DNA from: Flavobacteriales bacterium
GTDB lineage: Bacteria; Bacteroidota; Bacteroidia; Flavobacteriales; Flavobacteriaceae
DNA length: 5,681 nt
Direction: 5' to 3'
NCBI GenBank assembly: GCA_027065935.1
Contig: JAMONI010000340.1
Span: forward strand, 1-5,681
How positions within the stretch are numbered: position 1 is the first letter of the stretch; every line of letters starts with the position of its first letter. Below are positions 1 to 5,681 of this stretch, piece after piece. Both the position numbers and the translations under genes were made by a program. The notes beneath the pieces were generated by a model. The model searched no databases. It was not told the origin of the DNA and saw nothing but the letters and a program-made list of their open reading frames with translations.

Positions 1-374
1 ACGTAAAAAAAGCCATCAACATGTTCGATAATCCTTCCATTAAAGTCCCGGTATTGGGAATCATTGAAAACATGGCATATTTTCAACCTGCCGAATGCCC
101 CGAAAACAAATACTACCTCTTCGGGCGCGACGGCGGAAAAAACTTGGCACGAAGCTTCAACCTGGCTTTTCTCGGTGAAGTCCCCATAGTGCAAAGTATT
201 CGTGAAGCCGGTGACGCAGGACGCCCTTCAGCCCTTCAGGAAAACACCCGACTTGCCGAAATATGGGATGAAATCACACGAAATGTAGTGGAAAAAACCG
301 TAGAACGAAACAAAAAATTGCCCCCTACCGAAAAAATCAAAATTACCAACCAAGCAGGTTGCACCGTTAAGTAA
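1..374 (+). CDS. Mrp/NBP35-family Fe-S carrier ATPase, C-terminal part (5' end outside window)
   Basis: This is the last 123 residues of an Mrp/ApbC/NBP35-type P-loop ATPase, a cytoplasmic protein that family knowledge links to Fe-S cluster transfer. The reading frame is open from base 3 through the left edge, so the ATG at base 21 is an internal Met and not the start. The Walker A region is lost with the missing 5' part. What remains is typical of the family: the stretch NMFDNPSIKVPVLGIIENMA (bases 18-77), then an FGRDGG segment, a LGEVPIVQSIREAGDAGRP block and an SALQE segment. The Cys-x-x-Cys pair that many Mrp proteins carry just after the ENMA motif is not there; only one Cys is seen (bases 96-98, in AECPEN). 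As far as I recall, Bacteroidota Mrp proteins often lack this pair. The Nfu gene follows after 40 bases, which supports a role in Fe-S assembly. The family call is firm, but the exact biochemical role is inferred. Confidence 0.92.
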   Translation, partial: VKKAINMFDNPSIKVPVLGIIENMAYFQPAECPENKYYLFGRDGGKNLARSFNLAFLGEVPIVQSIREAGDAGRPSALQENTRLAEIWDEITRNVVEKTVERNKKLPPTEKIKITNQAGCTVK

Positions 375-414
375 TTTTTACTAACTTGTTAACCCGCTTC
401 AACCTTTCGTAAAA

Positions 415-654
415 ATGTCTGCCAACCGCAAAGAAAAACTCAAAAAGGCCTTGGAAGAAATCCGCCCTTTCTTGCGAAAAGACGGTGGTGATTTGCGTGT
501 CGTAAAATTAGAAGAAAAAAAACTCACCATACAATTTTTGGGCAATTGCATGCATTGTTCCATTAAAGGAATGACCCTGAAAAACGGTATCAGATATATC
601 GTCAACAAATATTTACCCGAAATTGAAGAAATCGAAGAAATTCAAACACTATGA
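415..654 (+). CDS. Nfu-type Fe-S scaffold protein (NifU C-terminal domain)
   Basis: This 79-residue protein consists almost entirely of one NifU C-terminal (Nfu) domain, a fold that binds a [4Fe-4S] or [2Fe-2S] cluster between two subunits and passes it to apo-proteins. The family hallmarks are visible: a KALEEIRPFLRKDGGDL start (residues 10-27), where the GGD motif is conserved, then a beta segment and the Cys-x-x-Cys ligand pair at C45 and C48 in GNCMHCS, followed by GMTLKNGI. The usual next residue is proline (CGxCP-like), but here it is Ser49. There is no N-terminal extra domain, so this is the minimal form. The ATG is preceded by AAAA and has no Shine-Dalgarno sequence, as is usual in Bacteroidota. 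The C-terminus has a short acidic tail with a repeated Ile-Glu-Glu unit. The gene stands 40 bases after the Mrp gene, and its stop overlaps the start of the regulator gene by 4 bases. It is likely co-transcribed with both. Confidence 0.93.
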   Translation: MSANRKEKLKKALEEIRPFLRKDGGDLRVVKLEEKKLTIQFLGNCMHCSIKGMTLKNGIRYIVNKYLPEIEEIEEIQTL

Positions 655-1286
655 ACGCACTGGATTTAATAAAAGGCAGATTCGACAACCAATTCAGCGA
701 CAAGCTCATCGAATTCCTCGCCGAAAAATCACTGGTTTTTCCTACCGTAAAAGGACAAAACATCATCAAAAAAGGAATGCCGTTCAACTACATGGTACTG
801 GTCATCAACGGTACCTTAAAAGTACTGCGAAAAGATGAAAACGGACACGAACACGTCCTGTTCTACCTCAAAGAAGGCGATGCCTGTAGCGAAACATTCA
901 CACTGTGTGATGACGATAAGCGTGAAGTGGACCTCATCACCGAAAAAGACGGCATCATCCTCCTGATTCCCCAAAAACTTATGGACCAACTCATGGGAGA
1001 GTTTCCCGACTGGAGAAAATTCGTCCTCAAAAAATTCGGCGAACGTATCAAAGAGTTTCTCCACACACTCGATACCATTACCTTTAAAAACTTGGACGAA
1101 AGACTATTGAAATACCTGAAAGACAAAGCCCAAATCTCCAAATCCAACATCATCAAAGTCACGCATCAAAGCATCGCCGACGATTTGGCCACCTCACGCG
1201 TGGTAATTTCCCGGCTACTGAAAATGTTTGAACGAAAAGGCTTGTTGAAACTCTCGCGAAACAAAATCGAGTTGATCAACGTATGA
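651..1286 (+). CDS. Crp/Fnr-family transcriptional regulator
   Basis: This 211-residue protein has the two-domain layout of the Crp/Fnr family. An N-terminal cNMP-binding-like beta-barrel spans about residues 25-115 (GMPFNYMVLVINGTLKV is the typical beta-roll). A long connecting helix follows at about 117-150, then a C-terminal winged helix-turn-helix at about 165-205, with THQSIADDLATSR and a recognition helix at SRVVISRLLKMFE. It should bind DNA as a dimer. The phosphate-binding cassette (residues 76-92, GDACSETFTLCDDDKREV) lacks the Arg-Ser pair that CRP uses for cAMP, so classical cAMP sensing is unlikely. FNR's N-terminal Cys cluster is also absent. The only two Cys in the protein, C79 and C86, both lie in that cassette. 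Starts and stops are coupled: its ATG overlaps the Nfu stop, and its own TGA overlaps the panC ATG (both ATGA). Its ligand and targets cannot be read from sequence, but its position suggests control linked to Fe-S or redox state. Confidence 0.9.
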   Translation: MNALDLIKGRFDNQFSDKLIEFLAEKSLVFPTVKGQNIIKKGMPFNYMVLVINGTLKVLRKDENGHEHVLFYLKEGDACSETFTLCDDDKREVDLITEKDGIILLIPQKLMDQLMGEFPDWRKFVLKKFGERIKEFLHTLDTITFKNLDERLLKYLKDKAQISKSNIIKVTHQSIADDLATSRVVISRLLKMFERKGLLKLSRNKIELINV

Positions 1287-2131
1287 TCGTTTTTACCCTT
1301 CGGAAAAACATCCGTAACACCGTTAAAAAACTAAAAGAGGCGGGAAAAACCATAGGATTTGTACCCACTATGGGGGCATTACATCCCGGGCATTTGGCCT
1401 TAGTCAAAAAATCCCTTGAAGAAAACCATAGGACCGTAGTGAGTATCTTTGTCAATCCTACCCAATTCGACAACCCCGACGATCTGGCCAAATACCCCCG
1501 CATTTTGGAACGGGATTTGCATTTACTTGAACAAACGGATAAAGATTTGCTCGTTTATCTACCACTTGCCGAAGATTTATACGAAGGCAATGTCAAAGCC
1601 AAATCTTTTGACCACGGCGGATTGGACCGGGTCATGGAAGGTGCTTATCGACGAGGACACTTCGACGGAGTGGCTACGGTGGTAAGCTTGCTTTTCGATG
1701 CCGTACAACCGCACCGGGCTTATTTCGGAGAAAAAGATTTTCAACAACTGCAAATCATACGCCGGTTGGTAGAATCCCAAAATTATCCGGTTGACATCCG
1801 CCCCGTTCCCATCCATAGAGAAAAAGACGGATTGGCAATGAGTTCCCGGAATTTACGCCTCACCGAACCCATGCGCAAGGAAGCGCCGTTTATATATCAA
1901 ACTCTGTTAAAAGCGAAAGAAATGGCCGAAAAAGGAATGAAACCCGACCTAATCAAAGAAAACATTTCCCTGCTGTATGAAAAATCCCCTTTACGTTTGG
2001 AATATTTTGAAATCGCCGACGAAGAACACTTACGCCCCGCCGAAAACTTTGAACCCGGTAAAAATTATCGTGCTTTTATTGCCGCTTATGCCGGCGACAT
2101 TCGTCTTATTGACAATTTACGCATAAAATAA
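1283..2131 (+). CDS. panC: pantothenate synthetase (pantoate-beta-alanine ligase)
   Basis: PanC joins (R)-pantoate and beta-alanine using ATP, through a pantoyl-adenylate intermediate, to give pantothenate, the precursor of CoA; it acts in the cytoplasm. The 282-residue length is normal for the family. All signature blocks are present in order: [10 protein letters not shown] (residues 28-37), which holds the HxGH nucleotidyl-transferase motif at H34-H37; FVNPTQF (56-62); the Arg/Gly-rich [18 protein letters not shown] segment (about residues 117-134); FGEKDFQQL (148-156); and DGLAMSSRN (182-190), the KMSKS-like loop. The C-terminal region, ending in [12 protein letters not shown], is the dimerization part. 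The start at 1283 is supported by alignment with the family and by the ATGA overlap with the upstream regulator stop. panD, which supplies the beta-alanine, follows after 13 bases. No panB (ketopantoate hydroxymethyltransferase) or panE is in the window. Confidence 0.97.
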   Translation: MIVFTLRKNIRNTVKKLKEAGKTIGFVPTMGALHPGHLALVKKSLEENHRTVVSIFVNPTQFDNPDDLAKYPRILERDLHLLEQTDKDLLVYLPLAEDLYEGNVKAKSFDHGGLDRVMEGAYRRGHFDGVATVVSLLFDAVQPHRAYFGEKDFQQLQIIRRLVESQNYPVDIRPVPIHREKDGLAMSSRNLRLTEPMRKEAPFIYQTLLKAKEMAEKGMKPDLIKENISLLYEKSPLRLEYFEIADEEHLRPAENFEPGKNYRAFIAAYAGDIRLIDNLRIK

Positions 2132-2139
2132 TTATCTTG
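2109..2139 (+). promoter_or_regulatory. candidate Bacteroidota-type promoter for panD
   Basis: A TTG at 2109-2111 and TATCTTG at 2133-2139 lie with their centres 26 bases apart, which fits the -33 (TTG) and -7 (TAnnTTTG) elements known from Bacteroidota sigma-ABfr promoters. The -7 box lacks one T of the consensus, so the match is imperfect. Transcription would begin near 2143-2146, right at the panD ATG (2145), giving a nearly leaderless mRNA. The site sits inside the end of panC, so panD could be made apart from the longer transcript. It is a short, degenerate motif and may be chance. Confidence 0.35.
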
Positions 2140-2144
2140 CGCTT

Positions 2145-2495
2145 ATGAAAATCGAAGTACTCAAGTCGAAAATACATCGCGTACGTGTTACCGGTGCCGA
2201 TCTGAATTACATCGGCAGTATCACCATAGACCCCGACTTAATGGAAGCCGCCAACATCATCGCGGGCGAGAAAGTGCAAATCGTTAATGTGAATAACGGC
2301 GAACGTTTGGAAACCTATGTCATCGAAGGAACAAGAGGAAGCGGCGAAATCACACTCAACGGGCCGGCGGCCCGCAAAGTGCAAAAAGGCGATATCATCA
2401 TCATCATCTCTTATGCCCTTCTCGATTTTGAAGAAGCCAAAAACTTCAAGCCCGCCATTATCTTTCCCGACGAAAGAACGAATAAACTCACTTGA
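2145..2495 (+). CDS. panD: aspartate 1-decarboxylase precursor
   Basis: PanD converts L-aspartate to beta-alanine, the second substrate of PanC. It is made as a proenzyme that cuts itself between Gly and Ser to create the pyruvoyl cofactor on the alpha chain. The cleavage site is seen as G24-S25 in [10 protein letters not shown]. Other active-site residues match the family by number: K9, R54, T57 and Y58 (ERLETYVI), and N72 in NGPAARK. The 116-residue length is within the normal range, which for the E. coli enzyme is 126. The C-terminal block [20 protein letters not shown] is the usual Bacteroidota-type tail. The ATG is placed 13 bases after the panC stop and is preceded by TTGCGCTT, not by a Shine-Dalgarno sequence; a candidate internal promoter overlaps this gap. 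Its stop is overlapped by the TTG start of the next gene (TTGA). Confidence 0.97.
   Translation: MKIEVLKSKIHRVRVTGADLNYIGSITIDPDLMEAANIIAGEKVQIVNVNNGERLETYVIEGTRGSGEITLNGPAARKVQKGDIIIIISYALLDFEEAKNFKPAIIFPDERTNKLT
2394..2408 (+). repeat. (ATC)5 trinucleotide run inside panD
   Basis: Five ATC codons in a row encode five consecutive isoleucines (residues 84-88 of PanD) after KGD, in the strand before [10 protein letters not shown]. Hydrophobic residues are expected here in the family, but using the same codon five times makes a short perfect tandem repeat. Slippage would add or remove whole residues and would not break the frame. Confidence 0.8.
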
Positions 2496-3481
2496 TTTTG
2501 AAAAAAACACTCAAAATTTTATTGCCGTTAGTCTTCGGCGTTGGTGTTTTATTTCTCTTTTTGCGCGGTTTTTCCGAACAGCAGTATCAAAATGTCATAA
2601 CAAGTATTCGCCGGGCCGACATACGCCTTATCGTATTGTCAGTATTGCTCGGATTGCTCAGTCACATTATCAGGGCGGTCAGGTGGAAATACCTTTTGGA
2701 ACCTTTTGCCGGAAAAAGACCGAAAACTTGGAACCTAATCTTTGCGGTGGGGCTTTCTTACCTGGTTAATTTGGGCATTCCACGCAGCGGCGAAGTAGCC
2801 CGTGCCTTAACCGTTGCCAAATATGAAAACCTGCCCTTTGCCCGGGTTATGGGGACCGTCATCACCGAGCGCATTGTGGATACGATTATTTTACTCCTTT
2901 TTGTTTTGGCAGGACTTTGGGTGGAGTTCGACATGATTTCCGGTTATCTCGATCAGTATTATCAAAACCTTCCCAAAGGCAAGTGGTTTATTCTTCTTTT
3001 AAGTTTGACGATACTTCTTTGGGCGGGATTTATTTTCACCATCAAGTCCGAATCCGTTTTGGCTCGAAAAATCAAAAACTTTATGGCTGAAATCAAAAAC
3101 GGCGTTTTCAGCATTATACGTTCCCGGCACAAAACGGCTTTCTTTATTCAAACCTTTTTGATTTGGTTTTTATACGTGTTGATGTTGTATGTGGTGATGT
3201 TGGCCTTTGACGAGACTAAAGGTTTACCTTCGGGAGCGGTACTGCTATCCTTTGTAACGGGAAGTTTAAGCATTGTGTTGAGCAACGGCGGTATCGGCAC
3301 GTATCCTGTTTTTGTGACCGAGACTTTATTGCTTTACGGAGTAAGCAAAGACGGAGGATTTGCCTTTTCACTCACCATGTGGTCGGCCCAAACGCTTGTA
3401 TTGATTCTTTTCGGTATCGTCAGTATGATGATGCTTCCGGCGGTTAATCGAAAAAATGCAAATTCTCAAGCAAATGCCTGA
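2492..3481 (+). CDS. multi-pass membrane protein, lysylphosphatidylglycerol synthase TM / flippase-like family
   Basis: This 329-residue inner-membrane protein matches the LPG_synthase_TM (PF03706) / UPF0104 pattern. Visible marks are RAVRWKYLL after the second hydrophobic segment (residues 61-69), [21 protein letters not shown] (89-108), ERIVD (126-130), and [10 protein letters not shown] (264-273) in the C-terminal half. Hydrophobic segments fall at about residues 7-26, 44-62, 80-96, 122-145, 164-184, 216-240, 247-268 and 293-316, so about eight membrane spans are likely. The family includes the lipid-flipping membrane domain of MprF and proteins with no known job; the substrate here cannot be given. 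No C-terminal catalytic synthase domain is present. The start is probably TTG at 2492, which overlaps the panD TGA in a TTGA tetranucleotide; a second TTG at 2498 is possible. Placement behind panC-panD is a recurring arrangement in Bacteroidota as far as I recall. The 3' end overlaps the opposite Nudix gene by 38 bases. Confidence 0.85.
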   Translation: MILKKTLKILLPLVFGVGVLFLFLRGFSEQQYQNVITSIRRADIRLIVLSVLLGLLSHIIRAVRWKYLLEPFAGKRPKTWNLIFAVGLSYLVNLGIPRSGEVARALTVAKYENLPFARVMGTVITERIVDTIILLLFVLAGLWVEFDMISGYLDQYYQNLPKGKWFILLLSLTILLWAGFIFTIKSESVLARKIKNFMAEIKNGVFSIIRSRHKTAFFIQTFLIWFLYVLMLYVVMLAFDETKGLPSGAVLLSFVTGSLSIVLSNGGIGTYPVFVTETLLLYGVSKDGGFAFSLTMWSAQTLVLILFGIVSMMMLPAVNRKNANSQANA

Positions 3482-4046
3482 TACTTTTATACATTCTGCC
3501 TTCGGAATCGCTCATAACATCCTCTTTGGAGCGCCAAGCCACCTTTTCAATACCTTCGATTTTTTGCGGTTCAATAACCGATTGTGACGAGGCTTTCATC
3601 AAATACCAATGGGTGATTTTCATTTTTCGCCGGCCTTCTTCCTTATATATGTGGATAGTATCTTGTAAATAGTTAACCAAATTCAATTCTTTCAATCCGC
3701 ATTCTTCTTGCACTTCCCTTACGGCCGTCTGTCCGGCATCTTCACCCGCTTCCATCTTTCCTTTGGGCAAATCCCAAACGCCCCGGCGATAAATAAAAAG
3801 CACCTCTCCTTTTTCGTTAACTACGATTCCGCCCGCACCTTCGATCAGGTCGAAATATTTTTCCAAATCATTAAGTGCATCCTCCGGCTTGGGGTGGTAG
3901 AGGTAAACCCGCTTCAAATCTTCTTTTTTTATTTTGCTGACAAGAACCGGAATCACGGTAAACTCGTAATGGTACAGATGTCCCTTATCCTGAAGCCTGT
4001 CGGTCAATATCAATTCGCGATCTTCAAGATAAAGGATGATTTCCAT
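3444..4046 (-). CDS. Nudix hydrolase
   Basis: This 200-residue protein has a perfect Nudix box, G-x5-E-x7-REV-x-EE-x-G-L, at residues 96-118, with the metal-binding REVQEE core at 110-115. It should therefore hydrolyse a nucleoside diphosphate linked to some other group. The Nudix domain spans about residues 68-197 and is preceded by the usual beta strand (GGIVVNEKGEVLFIYRR) and the WDLPKGK segment. About 65 residues before it (YLEDRELILTDRL... KRVYLYHPKPEDALNDL) do not match a domain I can name; as far as I recall, similar N-terminal extensions occur in Bacteroidota relatives. Substrate specificity cannot be told; no CoA-pyrophosphatase signature is seen before the box. The start ATG (4044-4046) lies 17 bases after the hydratase stop, so it is likely the last gene of that operon. 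Its 3' end overlaps the convergent membrane-protein gene by 38 bases. Confidence 0.92.
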   Translation of the reverse strand: MEIILYLEDRELILTDRLQDKGHLYHYEFTVIPVLVSKIKKEDLKRVYLYHPKPEDALNDLEKYFDLIEGAGGIVVNEKGEVLFIYRRGVWDLPKGKMEAGEDAGQTAVREVQEECGLKELNLVNYLQDTIHIYKEEGRRKMKITHWYLMKASSQSVIEPQKIEGIEKVAWRSKEDVMSDSEGRMYKSIRHLLENLHFFD

Positions 4047-4063
4047 GATGACGCTATTAGGGT

Positions 4064-4849
4064 TTATTTGCCTGTAAAATTCGCCTTCCGGCGTTCGACG
4101 AATGCGGCGGTACCTTCGCGAAAATCTTCCGAGGCGAAAGCTTGCCCGAACAAATCGCTTTCTTTTTGCAACCCGCTGTCGTCGTATGCCGCATTGACGG
4201 CCTCAATGGCTAACCCCACGGCTACGGGAGCGTTTTTCATGATGGCTTCGGCCGTTTCAACCGCACTGTCCAAGAGTTTTTCAAGCGGCACCACATCACT
4301 TACCAATCCGTATTCGTATGCCTTCCGTGCATCAATCATTTTGGCCGTTAAAATCATCTCCATAGCCCGGCCTTTACCGATATGACGGGCCAAACGTTGG
4401 GTACCTCCGTAACCGGGAATAACCCCCAACGACACTTCGGGCAATCCCATTTTGGCATTTTCCGACGCTATGCGAATGTGTGAAGCCAAAGCCAGTTCCA
4501 ATCCGCCGCCCAACGCATATCCGTTGATAGCGGCAATTACGGGGGTGTGCATTTTTTCCACATAACTGAACAAAAGCCTTTGGCCTTCTTCCGAAAGTTT
4601 CTTTCCTTCTTCGGGCGTAAAGTGCATAAATTCTTTAATATCCGCTCCGGCCACAAAAGCTTTTTCGCCGCTTCCCATCAAAATTACCGCACGTATGTTC
4701 GTATCGCTCTCGGCTGCGTTCAGGGCCCGGTGAAGTTCCCCTATCACTTCCCGGTTCAGGGCGTTGAGTTGTTTGGGACGATTTATGGTGATAAGTTGCA
4801 AGCGATCGGATAAGTTTTTTACTATTAAATTTTTATAAGCCATTTTCAT
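4064..4849 (-). CDS. enoyl-CoA hydratase (crotonase superfamily)
   Basis: This 261-residue soluble protein is a crotonase-fold enzyme, most likely adding water to short-chain trans-2-enoyl-CoA in fatty-acid or amino-acid degradation. The typical blocks are present: INRPKQLNALN (residues 22-32), FVAGADIKEF (65-74, forming half of the oxyanion hole), INGYALGGGLELALASHIRI (108-127) and GLPEVSLGVIPGYGGTQRL (135-153). The two catalytic glutamates of classical hydratases (Glu144 and Glu164 in the rat enzyme) correspond to E118 and E138 and both are present, which favours hydratase over isomerase or dehalogenase. Substrate chain length and pathway remain open. Two starts are possible, 4849 or the Met two codons later (4843), which gives the common MAYKNLIV beginning. 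The first start overlaps the end of the kinase gene by 17 bases, the second by 11. The Nudix gene follows after 17 bases. Confidence 0.92.
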   Translation of the reverse strand: MKMAYKNLIVKNLSDRLQLITINRPKQLNALNREVIGELHRALNAAESDTNIRAVILMGSGEKAFVAGADIKEFMHFTPEEGKKLSEEGQRLLFSYVEKMHTPVIAAINGYALGGGLELALASHIRIASENAKMGLPEVSLGVIPGYGGTQRLARHIGKGRAMEMILTAKMIDARKAYEYGLVSDVVPLEKLLDSAVETAEAIMKNAPVAVGLAIEAVNAAYDDSGLQKESDLFGQAFASEDFREGTAAFVERRKANFTGK

Positions 4850-5681
4850 AAGTTTTTACGGGTAAAATTAAAATAAATTTCGTTCCTTTACCCTGATTTG
4901 TCTCAATAACTATGTCTCCTTCGTGGCTTTCTATAATGCGTTTTACGATGGAAAGCCCCAAGCCCGTTCCGGATGATTTGGTGGTGAATTTGGGCTCGAA
5001 AATGCGCGCCAGGATTTCGTCCGGGATGCCCGTGCCGTTGTCTTCTATTTCGATAAATACTTTGGATTGCAAGCGATAAACTTTTACCGTAATTTGAATT
5101 TGCTCGTCATCTCTGGCCGCCTGAACGGCATTCCGGATGATGTTAATCAGCGCCTGTTTGATGCGGGTTTTGTCGAAAAACGTATAAATCTCCTCTTCTG
5201 CGGCTTCCCAGCTGACATTTTGGGGGAAGAGCAGTACGGTATTTTTTACGGTTTCCACGATATTGCCGTATTGCAAATCCAAATCGGAGATTTTGGTATA
5301 ATCGGAAAAGGATTGTGCGATTTTGTTCAATACTTCCACTTGGTCGAGCATCATTTCACCGAATTGTTTTACTTTTTCCGCATTATCGGGGTCGTCGGGA
5401 CGGTAGGTTTGCATAAAATGTTCGATGCTCAAACGCATCGGGGTCAAAGGGTTTTTGATTTCGTGCGCCACCTGACGTGCCATCTCGCCCCAAGCCGATT
5501 CCTTTTCCATCTTTATCAAGCGCTTGGTACTGGCTTCGAGTTTTTCCACCATCAAATTATACGACTCAATCAAAGGCTCCAGTTCGCCGGGAATGTTTTC
5601 CACATATAGTTTTTGATTATGTTGTTCGATATCGGTTTCTTTTAATTTATCACTGATGATGGATAAACTCTTGGTGATGTT
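4833..5681 (-). CDS. HAMP sensor histidine kinase, C-terminal part (5' end outside window)
   Basis: This is the last 282 residues of a sensor histidine kinase. The frame stays open to the right edge, so GTG at 5601-5603 is internal and not the start. Visible residues 1-50 look like the end of a HAMP linker (GELEPLIESYNLMVEKLEAS). The H-box follows, with the phospho-acceptor histidine at residue 73 (bases 5463-5465) in QVAHEIKNPLTPM. The ATPase domain has the N-box NIIRNAVQAA (180-189), DNGTGIP (214-220), FEPKFTTK (228-235) and GTGLGLSIV (238-246). All of these are intact, so the protein should be catalytically active. The AHEIKNPLTPM form resembles the NtrY-like group, but HAMP leads directly into HisKA with no PAS domain between. 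No response regulator is in the window, and the sensor part is off the edge, so the signal is unknown. The stop lies inside the start of the hydratase gene. Confidence 0.92.
   Translation of the reverse strand, partial: NITKSLSIISDKLKETDIEQHNQKLYVENIPGELEPLIESYNLMVEKLEASTKRLIKMEKESAWGEMARQVAHEIKNPLTPMRLSIEHFMQTYRPDDPDNAEKVKQFGEMMLDQVEVLNKIAQSFSDYTKISDLDLQYGNIVETVKNTVLLFPQNVSWEAAEEEIYTFFDKTRIKQALINIIRNAVQAARDDEQIQITVKVYRLQSKVFIEIEDNGTGIPDEILARIFEPKFTTKSSGTGLGLSIVKRIIESHEGDIVIETNQGKGTKFILILPVKTYENGL

Noticed and set aside
21..23. ATG at 21 as the start of the Mrp gene
   Set aside because: The frame is open upstream to base 3 with family-like residues, and a start here would lack the whole nucleotide-binding part.
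375..414. Promoter or regulatory element in the Mrp-Nfu gap
   Set aside because: No TAnnTTTG-like box and no convincing operator palindrome beyond the short GTTAAC were found; the gap is only 40 bases.
2361..2373. GC-rich hairpin GGGCC-GGC-GGCCC in panD as a terminator or attenuator
   Set aside because: The stem is only five pairs with a three-base loop, there is no following U-run, and the bases encode the conserved NGPAAR motif.
2317..2769. A 150-codon plus-strand frame spanning the end of panD and the start of the membrane protein
   Set aside because: It runs in a different frame across two well-supported genes and shows no domain-like pattern.
3482..4046. Nudix gene as a CoA pyrophosphatase linked to the pan genes
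   Set aside because: The extra signature expected upstream of the Nudix box in CoA-cleaving members is not seen, and the genes are on opposite strands in separate operons.
3708..4385. A 225-codon open frame on the plus strand opposite the Nudix and hydratase genes
   Set aside because: The translation has no recognisable domain, and it lies antisense to two genes with full, intact family motifs. It is a shadow frame.
5601..5603. GTG as a start of the histidine kinase
   Set aside because: The same frame continues without a stop to the window edge, with HAMP-like sequence upstream, so this is an internal Val codon.
5067..5609. A 180-codon open frame on the plus strand opposite the histidine kinase
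   Set aside because: It is antisense to the conserved ATPase and H-box region of the kinase, with no family resemblance of its own. Best explained by codon bias of the kinase gene.

Overview
The window looks like chromosomal housekeeping DNA from a Bacteroidota bacterium, probably Flavobacteriia or a close relative. This is an inference from several signs: the sequence is moderately AT-rich and A-rich, there are no clear Shine-Dalgarno sequences before the starts, the Mrp protein has a Cys-poor form, and the histidine kinase, Nudix and Crp/Fnr proteins resemble Bacteroidota versions. I saw no mobile element, tRNA, rRNA, CRISPR array or phage gene. Coding density is very high and the longest gap between genes is about 40 bases.

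Left half, plus strand (bases 1-3481), a tightly packed gene train: the C-terminal part of an Mrp/NBP35-type Fe-S carrier ATPase (cut by the window edge); a small Nfu-type Fe-S scaffold; a Crp/Fnr-family regulator; panC (pantothenate synthetase); panD (aspartate 1-decarboxylase precursor); and a multi-pass membrane protein of the lysylphosphatidylglycerol-synthase-TM/flippase-like family. Three of the junctions are 4-base stop/start overlaps (ATGA, ATGA, TTGA), which suggests one transcript with coupled translation. A candidate Bacteroidota-type promoter just before panD may add internal expression.

Right half, minus strand (bases 3444-5681), read from right to left: the C-terminal part of a HAMP/HisKA/HATPase sensor histidine kinase (its start lies beyond the right edge); an enoyl-CoA hydratase with both catalytic glutamates; and a Nudix hydrolase with a perfect Nudix box. 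The kinase and hydratase genes overlap by 17 bases, and the Nudix gene starts 17 bases after the hydratase.

The two operons converge and their last genes overlap tail to tail by 38 bases, with no visible terminator between them. Working together, PanD makes beta-alanine and PanC condenses it with pantoate to give pantothenate, the precursor of CoA. Mrp and Nfu handle Fe-S cluster delivery. The regulator lies between the two pathways and carries two cysteines in the cNMP-like domain. I found no convincing undescribed system. The points most worth a second look are that regulator, the convergent overlap and the panD promoter candidate.
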